Assembly (NCBI GenBank): GCA_903906425.1
Contig: CAIVKH010000193.1
Location: 1 to 64,000 of the forward strand
Source of the DNA: an uncultured bacterium
Lineage (GTDB): Bacteria > Verrucomicrobiota > Kiritimatiellia > CAIVKH01
Length of the DNA stretch: 64,000 nucleotides
Reading direction: 5' to 3'
Shown: positions 36,334 to 44,117 of the stretch, in pieces
Position numbering within the stretch: position 1 is the first letter of the stretch
How the letters are laid out: each line of letters opens with the position of its first letter
Position numbers and translations under genes: made by a program
The notes under the pieces: generated by a model
Told to the model about the DNA's origin: nothing
Seen by the model: only the letters and a program-made list of their open reading frames with translations
Databases searched by the model: none

Positions 36334-37299
36334 TCAAGATGCTGAGGCTGTAACAACGTTTTGCGGTTTGCCGGCGATGAATGCCGCCAGGTTTTCAGCG
36401 GCGGTCTTCATGCAGCGCTGTCGCGCGGCTTTTGCAGCCCAGGCGTGATGCGGCGTGATGATGCAATTGTTGAATCGGAAAAGTGGGTGATTTAATTCGG
36501 GCGGTTCTTCTTTCATGACATCGAGCGCTGCGCCGGTGATCTTCCGCTCTTTCAAGACGGCGACGAGCGCTTCCTCATCGAGCACTCCGCCGCGGCTTGT
36601 GTTGATGAGATAGGCCGTCGGTTTCATCATCCGCAGCCGTTCGGCGCTGACTAGATTTTCGGTGAGCGGCGTAAGCGGGATGTGGACGGAGACGATGTCG
36701 CTTTCGCGAAAGACGGTTTCGAGATCGGTGAAGCGAATTCCCGCGACAGGTTCCGCCGGCGGCGTGCGCGTGTTGACGATGACTTTCATGTCGAAGGCCA
36801 CGGCGCGGCGGGCGACGGCCTTTCCGGTTTCGCCGTAGCCGATGATGCCCATCGTGAGGCCGGCGAGTTCGAGGATCGGAAAATTCCAGTAGCAGAAATC
36901 GGACTCGCGGCTCCAGCGGCCCTTTTTCACGGTGCTTATGTGGTGATCCACCTGCCGCGCGAAATGAAGCAGCAGCGCGAAGACGTGCTCGGCGACGGAG
37001 GCGGTGCTGTAGCCGGGGACGTTCGTGACGACGACGTTTCGCTTCAGGGCGGCCTCGACGTTGACGACGTTGTAGCCGGTGGCCAGCACGCCGATGTAGC
37101 GGGTTTCGGTCAGCTTGCGGATGATCTCGCGGTTCAGCTGCGTCTTGTTGGTGAGGATCGCGTTCGCATGTTCCGCGCGCTTCAAAACCGTCTCCGGCGG
37201 GCTGCGGTCATAGACCGTCAGATCGCCAAGCGCTTTGAAGGCGGCCCACGAGAGGTCGCCGGGGTTCAATGTGTAGCCATCGAGAACAACAATTTTCAT
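36334..37299 (-). CDS. D-2-hydroxyacid dehydrogenase (glycerate/hydroxypyruvate type)
   Basis: A 321-residue NAD(P)-dependent oxidoreductase. ATG 37299 gives the usual N-terminus MKIVVLDGYTLNPGDLSW. Features: ATGYNVVNVEAA, VPGYSTASVAEH, Rossmann loop MGIIGYGETGKAVA, catalytic Arg in LINTSRGGVLDE, Glu near EEPPELNHPL and catalytic His in ITPHHAWA. DGYTLNPGDLSW and the ITPHHAWA block resemble glycerate dehydrogenase (HprA-like) members, so hydroxypyruvate or glyoxylate reduction is likely. The ribosome site is weak. Confidence 0.9.
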   Translation of the reverse strand: MKIVVLDGYTLNPGDLSWAAFKALGDLTVYDRSPPETVLKRAEHANAILTNKTQLNREIIRKLTETRYIGVLATGYNVVNVEAALKRNVVVTNVPGYSTASVAEHVFALLLHFARQVDHHISTVKKGRWSRESDFCYWNFPILELAGLTMGIIGYGETGKAVARRAVAFDMKVIVNTRTPPAEPVAGIRFTDLETVFRESDIVSVHIPLTPLTENLVSAERLRMMKPTAYLINTSRGGVLDEEALVAVLKERKITGAALDVMKEEPPELNHPLFRFNNCIITPHHAWAAKAARQRCMKTAAENLAAFIAGKPQNVVTASAS

Positions 37300-37380
37300 A
37301 CGGGAAATCCGGTCGTCTTTGTCCGCCTCTCGTAAACCATTTTCAAGGGCGGCTGCAAGTTCCGCGTTCACTTCGTGCGA

Positions 37381-38550
37381 TCAGAGTTTCTTGTCCATTT
37401 CGAAATGCGGAAGCGAAACCTCGGTGAATTCCGGGCCGCAAATCTTGTAGCCGAGCTTTTCGTAGAAGCCGGCGGCGGATTTTCGCGCGTGCATAAACAT
37501 CCGTTTTGCCCCGCGGGCGCGGGCGACCGCCTCGGCAAATTCGATCAGCACTCGGCCGACGCCTTTCTTCTGGCAGTCCGCCGCGACCGCCATCTGACGC
37601 AGTTGCGGTTCGTGCGGAGCCGTCGCGGTGAGAATACAGCAGCCGACGATCCGCTCGCCCGCATAACATCCGAGCAGCGTGTCCTGCTTCTCGCGCTCCA
37701 GAAAATCCGGCGCGAATACCAGGCCGAGCGGCTTGCGCAGGACCTCATCGCGCAGTTTCACCATTTCGTCGTACGCCGCGCTTCCGTGCCCGATCAGCCT
37801 GCATTTCAATTCCACGGGCATCGCGACCGCCGCGCCGGTGACCCCGGAGCCGAGTTCCTCGAAAACTTTTTTCATCAGCGGCATCAGGTTTTTGATGTCC
37901 TCGCGATTGTATGCCAGCAGCACTTCCAGCGACTCCTCGCTGCCGTGTTCGAATTCGCGCCACAGCCGCACCGCGTCCCAGCCGTCCAGACCGCGCGCCT
38001 CCGGGCAGCGCTCGATGCCGACCTGCTGCTCGATGGATTTCAGCCCGCCGCTGAATCCGATTCGGCGCAGCGCGAAGCGCAGGTCCACGTGAACGTGGTT
38101 GAAAAGATTGTACATGAACCGCCGCCGGATCATCGGCATGTCGAACAGCGCGCCGTTGAATGTGACGATGAGCGGATGCTCCTCGATGAGTTCCTTCGCC
38201 TTTTCCAGATCGCGCCCGCGGACGAACGTGCGCGCCTCACGGCCGTCGAAGCAGCCGATGACGGTGATCGAATCCTCCTCGGTGCCGCCGTCGGTTTCGA
38301 TGTCCACATAGAGCGCGCGATGTCCGAGATCGGCGAACGCCCGCCATCGCTCGCTGGCGGGAATCGCGCGGTCGAAAAAATTCCAGTCGCGGGCATCGAA
38401 GCGGCGCTGCGACTCGGCCACATCGCCATGCCACCGCGCGAAGTCCTCGCGCTCCAGCGCGGCGGCCCAATCGCGCACGCCCTTCTTCCAAATCTTGCGC
38501 TCGGTGGCCGGGCCGATGCCCTGAATGTGGCAAAACGTCTGACGAATCAT
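37381..38550 (-). CDS. Predicted DEDD exonuclease fused to a GNAT acetyltransferase
   Basis: A 389-residue fusion. The N-terminus has a helix-hairpin-helix-like IQGIGPATERKIW. Residues ~75-230 form a YprB/RNase_H_2-type 3'-5' exonuclease: ALYVDIETDGG (DxE), VTFNGALFDMPMI (Asp) and LLAYNREDIKNL (YNxxD). Residues ~250-389 form a GNAT acetyltransferase: LLGCYAGERIVGCCIL, acetyl-CoA loop VAADCQKKGVGRVL and ARKSAAGFYEKLGYK. The reading frame is continuous across the junction, with no internal ribosome site that I can see. The combination could modify a nucleic-acid-associated substrate or simply couple unrelated activities. Confidence 0.85.
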   Translation of the reverse strand: MIRQTFCHIQGIGPATERKIWKKGVRDWAAALEREDFARWHGDVAESQRRFDARDWNFFDRAIPASERWRAFADLGHRALYVDIETDGGTEEDSITVIGCFDGREARTFVRGRDLEKAKELIEEHPLIVTFNGALFDMPMIRRRFMYNLFNHVHVDLRFALRRIGFSGGLKSIEQQVGIERCPEARGLDGWDAVRLWREFEHGSEESLEVLLAYNREDIKNLMPLMKKVFEELGSGVTGAAVAMPVELKCRLIGHGSAAYDEMVKLRDEVLRKPLGLVFAPDFLEREKQDTLLGCYAGERIVGCCILTATAPHEPQLRQMAVAADCQKKGVGRVLIEFAEAVARARGAKRMFMHARKSAAGFYEKLGYKICGPEFTEVSLPHFEMDKKL

Positions 38551-38613
38551 GCGCCGATCCTACCCCACGCGCCGCCCGCGTCGCAACCGCCCGCGAAAAT
38601 CTTGCACCGCCAC

Positions 38614-38661
38614 TTCCGATGATTGGAAAAGACCGGCCGCGAAAACTTCCAACCATTGGAA
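38614..38661. repeat. Paired palindrome, cluster 11 (most diverged)
   Basis: TTCCGATGATTGGAA at 38614-38628 and TTCCAACCATTGGAA at 38647-38661, 18-nt spacer. Both copies carry a substitution. Upstream of the exonuclease-GNAT gene. Confidence 0.9.
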
Positions 38662-38703
38662 CTCATGGAGCGGCTCCGTAGCGCCGCCGGCACGGCCTGA
38701 TCT

Positions 38704-38976
38704 GATGCCGGCAAGCCCTTGCCCGCAGCTGGCAAGACCTTGCTGGAAGCAATCAAGCCATTGCTGGCAACCGGCAAGACATTCAACAAATCTGGCAAGA
38801 CCTTGCTGGAAGATGGTATGACCATACACGAAACTGGAAAGACCTTGCTGTAAGCTGGCATTACATTCCAAGAAGCTGGAAAGACATTGCCGTAGGCCGG
38901 CAAGACATTCCCTTAAGCCGGAAAGACATTTCTGGAGGCTGGAAAGGCCTTTCTAGGAGCTAGACAAGCCTGATTT
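38704..38976 (+). repeat. 21-bp minisatellite, 13 units, relic of a heptapeptide-repeat coding region
   Basis: Thirteen consecutive 21-nt units with consensus GAAGCTGGCAAGACATTGCTG, read on the plus strand as heptads EAGKTLL. Three units have in-frame stops (TAA or TAG), all at the Glu codon, and another stop precedes the array, so it no longer encodes a protein on this strand. The minus strand is open across the array, but its frame has no other coding features. It is probably the same repeat family as at 1-126. Confidence 0.85.
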
Positions 38977-39135
38977 GCGGCCGCTTTTGCCTTGTTTGCC
39001 GCTGGTAAACAGCAACTTGCGCATAAAACGCCCCAAACCGTCAAAAACAGGGCAAATCCACCGGTGCCGGCTGGAGGGGCGCCGTCCCGCCCCCTTTGGA
39101 GAGACGGTTTCCAGCCGCCGCAGCGGAGGATCTGC

Positions 39136-39426
39136 GCGCTGGAATTCGTCGCGCCGGAGGCCGGGGATTACAAGCTGGCCGGCACCGCGTACGCGCGAAT
39201 CTGGGAAGGCAAAAACAAAATGTCGCTGCGCCTGTTGCGCATGAACAATTCGGACGCGCAGGAAATCGGCAGCATCGCCATCGAACAAAAAGCCACCGTG
39301 TCGCTCGACACGCTGTCGGCACATCTCAACGCCGGCGACGAACTCGTGTTGCTGCCGGAGATTGACGGCATGTTTAACGGAGGCGAAATCACGTTGCGCG
39401 ATTTCACGATCACGATGGCACGATGA
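39136..39426 (+). pseudogene. Orphan C-terminal domain fragment of a secreted protein
   Basis: An open stretch of about 96 codons reading ALEFVAPEAGDYKLAG...AGDELVLLPEIDG...ITLRDFTITMAR. The pattern (Ala-Pro-x-x-Gly-x-Tyr, later Ala-Gly-Asp-Glu-Leu) is that of beta-sandwich C-terminal modules on secreted proteins. There is no signal peptide, no ribosome site and no convincing start. The 5' side is the minisatellite plus low-complexity DNA, so I read this as the 3' remnant of a larger gene. A plus-strand ATG at 38992 would keep it open but gives an unconvincing N-terminus. Confidence 0.5.
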
Positions 39427-39427
39427 G

Positions 39428-39474
39428 TTCCAATGATTGGAAATGACCGCGCCGCTGACTTCCAATCATTGGAA
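39428..39474. repeat. Paired palindrome, cluster 12
   Basis: TTCCAATGATTGGAA at 39428-39442 and TTCCAATCATTGGAA at 39460-39474, 17-nt spacer, starting one base after the stop codon of the domain fragment. Confidence 0.95.
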
Positions 39475-39631
39475 ATTTGCGGCTGGCGGCCATCGGGCGC
39501 GCCAGAAAAAGGCGTAGGCGGCGCGGGTGTTGGCGGGTAAGGTGTGAAGCGGTCGGAACCGGCGCGGTTCCGAGTGTGCACGCGCGAAATGGCGCTGGTG
39601 AGTGTTCAAAAATATTGTGCGAGTTATGACG

Positions 39632-42553
39632 ATGAAGATTTGTCGTTTGAAGAAATTGGCATGGCTGCTGGGGCTGGTTCCATTTGTCTGCGGCGGCGAA
39701 CCGCTGGTCGGCAATACGTTTCACACGGATGGGCGCGACACGCCTGCGTTTTATGTTCCGCCTCAGGCCGGCGCTTCCGGGGCCATGGACCAGCTGACGG
39801 CGGAGAACTATCTGCGGGATCAGCACGACCTGTTCAAGCTGCCCGCCGATCTTTCGAATCTGCGGCTCATTTCCGCCCAGCGCAGCCTGCTTGGAATGCA
39901 CTACCGCTATCAGCAAGTGCTCAACGGCCTGAAGGTGGACGGCGGCGAGATCGTCGTGTCGCTGCGCGAGGACGGCAGTGTTTTCCAAGTCTTCAACTCC
40001 ACATATCCGGTGGCCGCCATACCGGCGATGCCGGGAAATCTCCTGTCACGCGACAATGTGCTGGATATCGCATGGAACCATCTTCGCGTTCACGGAAGAC
40101 TGATCATGCTTCCCAGCGTCGAGCTCATCTATGTGCCGCAGAAAACTGATTTCCGCCTCGTGTACCGGACGCTCATTTCCACGGAGGCTCCTTTCGGTCA
40201 CTGGGAACACAGAATCGATGCAGTTTCAGGTGAGATCATCTCCGTGCGCAGCGCGGCGATTTCGAGGAAGCCCGTTTTGATTCCCGATTTCTCGGCCTAC
40301 AAGGGGGCTGTCTGGTCTCGCGCGAATACGACCGCGGCATGGACGGCGGCGGCGCTGGCGAAAGCCGCCCAACCGGCATTGCTGGGCACGACGGTCAACG
40401 GCACGGGCCGCGTTTTCGATCCGGATCCGCGCTCTGTTCTGATGAACGATGCGCTGCTGGACTCCAGCCCGTCGTCATCCTTCACGACGGCCTATTTCAC
40501 GCGGACGCTGCCGGGCATCACGTCGAACGCCGGCTTCTATTCACTCACAGGCCCCTGGGTGACCATCGCGGAGATTGAATCTCCCACCAGCGCGCCAAGC
40601 ACGACGGTCAGCGGCAACTGGACCGCGACGCGCGGCACCAACGCCTTTGATGACGCCATGTGCTATTTCCACATTGACCAGAGCCAGCGCTATCTCCAGT
40701 CCCTCGGCTTCACCAACGTCCAGCACGGCTCGATCAATGTGGATTCCGATGGCGTGGCCGGCGACGACAACTCCCACTTCATGTCATCTGGCAACTATCT
40801 CGCCTTTGGACATGGCGGCGTGGATGACGATGAGGACGCGGATGTCATTCTCCACGAATACGGCCATGCCATCACGTTCAGCATCGTGCCGACATGGGGA
40901 TCAGGCGGCGACACCGGCGCCATCGGCGAAGGCTTCGGCGACTACTGGGGCGGGTCCTACAGCTACGTTTCGCCCAACGGTTCGACCTATCATCCGGAAT
41001 GGGCTTTCACCTGGGACGGTCACAGCGCCGACACGTGGTCTGGCCGGTTCATGAACCTGACGAATCTCACCTACGACTCCTCGCACACCTACGCTGCCCA
41101 CGAAACGATCAGCAGCATCGCCAACTACTCCGACCAGCTCTGGAGCGCGCCCATCTTCCAGGCATTCGTCACCCTCATGCAGATGGGCTATGCGCGCACC
41201 AACATGGACCGGATCATGATCCAGTCCTTTTATGGTATCGGCGGAAGCCCGAAGATGCGTGACCTGGCCTATGCCATCGTCAACACCGCATCCAACCTCT
41301 ATCCATCGGGGCAGTATGCCTCTGTCTTCTACCAGAAGTTCGTCAACCAATCCATCATACCGCTGCCCACCATGCAGGCGCCGCTTTCGCTGTATCCCGG
41401 CGGTGGAGAAATTTTCCTGACCGGCGACACCGTGCGCGTGATCTGGAACCGCAACAGCGCGCCCTCGCTGGCCGCGGAACGATTGACGTTCGCACCCAGC
41501 ACAAATGTCACTTCCATCTTTCAGGATTCGGTCGAGAGCGGCACCAACGGCTGGACCCGCTCGCACTACGGCCTCGTTTCAGACTGGAACCAGGTGGGCA
41601 GCGCGTATAGGAGCGCAACCCACAGTTGGTATGCCGCCGACGACACCTTCACAAACGATCAATTCCTCGTCAGCCCTCAGATCGCCGTTGTCGCCGGCAG
41701 CAGCCTTTCTTTCTGGCACAGTTATAACCTCGAAAGCGGCTTCGACGGCGGCGTCGTGGAAATCAGCACCAATGCCTCCACCTGGACCGATCTCGGCTCC
41801 AACGCCACGCAAAACGGATATTCCATGACCATCAGTTCGAGCTATCAGAGTCCCCTCAGCGGACGCCACGCCTTTTCCGGCAGCAGCAGCGGCTTCATTC
41901 AGACGATCATTCCGCTGACTAATTTCGCTGGCAGATCCATCTATCTCCGTTTCCGCGAAGCCGACGACAACAGCACCTCCGTCTCAGGCTGGTGGGTGGA
42001 CGACATCACCGTCAGCACGGACGTCGCCTGGAGCAACGTCACGACGACCGCCACTAACGTCACAAGTTATCTTTGGAAACTCCCGGGCTCGCCGACCACC
42101 ACCGCCGTCATCAGGATCCAGCAGTTCGGCACGGGCTATCAAGACTCGTCCTGGCTGCAAAGCAAACCCTTCACCATCTCCGCCGACACCGATGGCGACG
42201 GCATTCCCGACGCCTGGGAAATCAAATACTTCTCCTCGCTCACCAACGCCAACGCCACCACCGACAGCGACCGCGACGGCTTCAGCGACCTCAGCGAATA
42301 CCGCGCCGGCACCTTGCCCAACAACTCCACGTCCGTCTTCCAGACCGTCACCGCCTCCAACAGAACCGACGGCGGCTTCTCCATCCAGTGGCTCAGCATT
42401 TCCAATCGCGACTACAGCGTCGCGCGCGGCACCAATCTCATCGACTTCACCGTCATCGCCACTAATCTTCCGGCCACCCCGCCAGTGAACACCTACATTG
42501 ACACCAACGCCTTCACCGGCAGCCTGCGCTTTTACCAGATCCGCGCCCCATAG
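39632..42553 (+). CDS. Secreted thermolysin/fungalysin-like metallopeptidase with TSP3-type repeats
   Basis: A 973-residue exported protease. ATG 39632 begins a signal peptide (MKICRLKKLAWLLGLVPFVCG). Residues ~40-220 look like an FTP/PepSY propeptide (YRYQQVLNGLKVDGGEIVV; HWEHRIDAVSGEII). The zinc site is HEYGHA (HExxH), with the downstream Glu in GEGFGDYWGG. A C-terminal beta-sandwich with DSVESGTNGW and WWVDDITVS looks like a MAM- or CUB-type module. Two Asp-rich TSP3-like calcium loops follow (DTDGDGIPDAWE; DSDRDGFSD). Probably degrades extracellular protein. The family is M4/M36-like, not M48. Confidence 0.85.
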   Translation: MKICRLKKLAWLLGLVPFVCGGEPLVGNTFHTDGRDTPAFYVPPQAGASGAMDQLTAENYLRDQHDLFKLPADLSNLRLISAQRSLLGMHYRYQQVLNGLKVDGGEIVVSLREDGSVFQVFNSTYPVAAIPAMPGNLLSRDNVLDIAWNHLRVHGRLIMLPSVELIYVPQKTDFRLVYRTLISTEAPFGHWEHRIDAVSGEIISVRSAAISRKPVLIPDFSAYKGAVWSRANTTAAWTAAALAKAAQPALLGTTVNGTGRVFDPDPRSVLMNDALLDSSPSSSFTTAYFTRTLPGITSNAGFYSLTGPWVTIAEIESPTSAPSTTVSGNWTATRGTNAFDDAMCYFHIDQSQRYLQSLGFTNVQHGSINVDSDGVAGDDNSHFMSSGNYLAFGHGGVDDDEDADVILHEYGHAITFSIVPTWGSGGDTGAIGEGFGDYWGGSYSYVSPNGSTYHPEWAFTWDGHSADTWSGRFMNLTNLTYDSSHTYAAHETISSIANYSDQLWSAPIFQAFVTLMQMGYARTNMDRIMIQSFYGIGGSPKMRDLAYAIVNTASNLYPSGQYASVFYQKFVNQSIIPLPTMQAPLSLYPGGGEIFLTGDTVRVIWNRNSAPSLAAERLTFAPSTNVTSIFQDSVESGTNGWTRSHYGLVSDWNQVGSAYRSATHSWYAADDTFTNDQFLVSPQIAVVAGSSLSFWHSYNLESGFDGGVVEISTNASTWTDLGSNATQNGYSMTISSSYQSPLSGRHAFSGSSSGFIQTIIPLTNFAGRSIYLRFREADDNSTSVSGWWVDDITVSTDVAWSNVTTTATNVTSYLWKLPGSPTTTAVIRIQQFGTGYQDSSWLQSKPFTISADTDGDGIPDAWEIKYFSSLTNANATTDSDRDGFSDLSEYRAGTLPNNSTSVFQTVTASNRTDGGFSIQWLSISNRDYSVARGTNLIDFTVIATNLPATPPVNTYIDTNAFTGSLRFYQIRAP

Positions 42554-42573
42554 CCGCCGCGCCCTTGCCCAAG

Positions 42574-42620
42574 TTCCAATGATTGGAAACCACCGGCCCG
42601 CAAGTTTCCAATCATTGGAA
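42574..42620. repeat. Paired palindrome, cluster 13
   Basis: TTCCAATGATTGGAA at 42574-42588 and TTCCAATCATTGGAA at 42606-42620, 17-nt spacer, 20 bases after the metallopeptidase stop. Confidence 0.95.
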
Positions 42621-42743
42621 ATTTTCCCGCCGGCGCCATCGCGATGGGAAGGGCCGGTCAATATTTGCCATGCGGCGGTCAAGATCGGTCATTGCAGGCG
42701 CGGAGGCCACAGCGGCAGGATGCGCGAAGTCAGGAGATCAGCC

Positions 42744-44117
42744 ATGTTCAGAATCTTGGTCGCTTCGTTGCTCGTTGTTCCATGCGTTGCGGGCGTCACG
42801 CGCGCGGTGGATGCGCCGGTTGAGGCGGCCGGTGCTTTCAAGCCGGACTGGAATTCTCTGGCGCAGTACAAGTGTCCCGATTGGTTTCGCGACGGGAAGT
42901 TCGGAATCTTCGTTCACTGGGGACCGCAGACGATCGCGGGCGAGTCCGGTTCTGCGGACGGGAGCAAGTCGCCGTGGAAGGAACTCGCAGAAAAATTCAG
43001 CGGCGAAAAGTTCGACGCAAAACATCTCGCCGAAATGTTTCGCAAGTCGGGCGCGAAATATGTCGTGCAGGTCGCGGAACATCACGATGCGTATGCGCTG
43101 TATGATTCGAGCCTGACACCGTGGTCGTCGGTCAAGATGAAGCCGAAGCGCGATTTCGTCGCGGAGCTTTCCGCGGAGGTTCGCAAGCAGGGTTTGATCT
43201 GGGGCGCATCATCGCACACGGAGGAGAACTGGTGGTTCTATTCCGATCCGCCGAGGCGAGCGCCGCCCGCGCCGCTGCCGGGCCGGCCCGCTCCACCGCA
43301 GCCGGACAAAGAATTCCTCGACTGGTGGTACGCGCGACTTGTCGAGATCGTGGACAAATATCATCCGCAGATTTTCTGGTTCGACTGGTGCATCGAGCAG
43401 CCGGCCTACGAGCCGTATCTGCAAAAATTCGCAGCACACTTTTACAATCGCGCCGCAGAATGGAAAAAGGACGTGGTGCTCAATTACAAATACTATGCCT
43501 TCCCGACGAATACCGCAGTGCTGGACATTTCGTGGAACACCGGCCGCATTTCGTGGCAGCCCGAACGAATCAATCCGGAGCCGTGGCAGTTCGACACGAT
43601 GTCGAACCGGAAATATTGGTTCTGGCGCGCCGACATGGAAATGCGGCCCACCGCAGAAATCTTGTGCGAGATGGCCGATGTCGTCAGCAAAAACGGAAAT
43701 TATTTGCTCAACATTCCACCCGCGCCCGATGGCACGCTGACGGAGGGACAGGAAAAAATCCTCACGGAGATCGGTCAGTGGCTTGCGATCAACGGCGAGG
43801 CAATCTACGGAACGCGCCCGTGGAAAAATTTTGGCGAAGGCCCGACCGAGGGACTTGGCCCGAAGTTCCAAGGCAATCCGCCGAAGGCGCCGTGGACAGC
43901 GCAGGATATTCGCTTCACCACGAAGGGCGACACGATCTACGCCATTGTTTTGGCGTGGCCGGAAAATGGAAAGTTGACCATCAAGTCGCTCGCCGGGACC
44001 AAATTCAGAAGCGTCAGTCTTCTCGGCGCGAACAATCTGGTGAAAATCGCAGACGCGTCGTTTGAACTTCCCGCGCCAGCACGACGCGACGGGCCGTTTG
44101 TTTTGAAACTCCGATGA
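42744..44117 (+). CDS. Alpha-L-fucosidase, GH29
   Basis: A 457-residue exported enzyme. ATG 42744 has AGGAG seven bases upstream and a signal peptide (MFRILVASLLVVPCVAGVTRA). GH29 landmarks: KFGIFVHWGPQT, GAKYVVQVAEHHDAYALYDS, IFWFDWCIEQ (the Asp after Phe is the likely nucleophile), SWNTGRISW and NGNYLLNIPPAPDG, then a small C-terminal beta domain. It removes alpha-linked fucose from glycans. Four-base overlap (ATGA) with the sialate O-acetylesterase downstream points to one operon acting on sialylated or fucosylated glycans. Confidence 0.92.
   Translation: MFRILVASLLVVPCVAGVTRAVDAPVEAAGAFKPDWNSLAQYKCPDWFRDGKFGIFVHWGPQTIAGESGSADGSKSPWKELAEKFSGEKFDAKHLAEMFRKSGAKYVVQVAEHHDAYALYDSSLTPWSSVKMKPKRDFVAELSAEVRKQGLIWGASSHTEENWWFYSDPPRRAPPAPLPGRPAPPQPDKEFLDWWYARLVEIVDKYHPQIFWFDWCIEQPAYEPYLQKFAAHFYNRAAEWKKDVVLNYKYYAFPTNTAVLDISWNTGRISWQPERINPEPWQFDTMSNRKYWFWRADMEMRPTAEILCEMADVVSKNGNYLLNIPPAPDGTLTEGQEKILTEIGQWLAINGEAIYGTRPWKNFGEGPTEGLGPKFQGNPPKAPWTAQDIRFTTKGDTIYAIVLAWPENGKLTIKSLAGTKFRSVSLLGANNLVKIADASFELPAPARRDGPFVLKLR

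Noticed and set aside
38547-38903. Minus-strand 118-codon frame over the minisatellite
   Set aside because: Repetitive translation of the 21-bp units with no ribosome site or domain.
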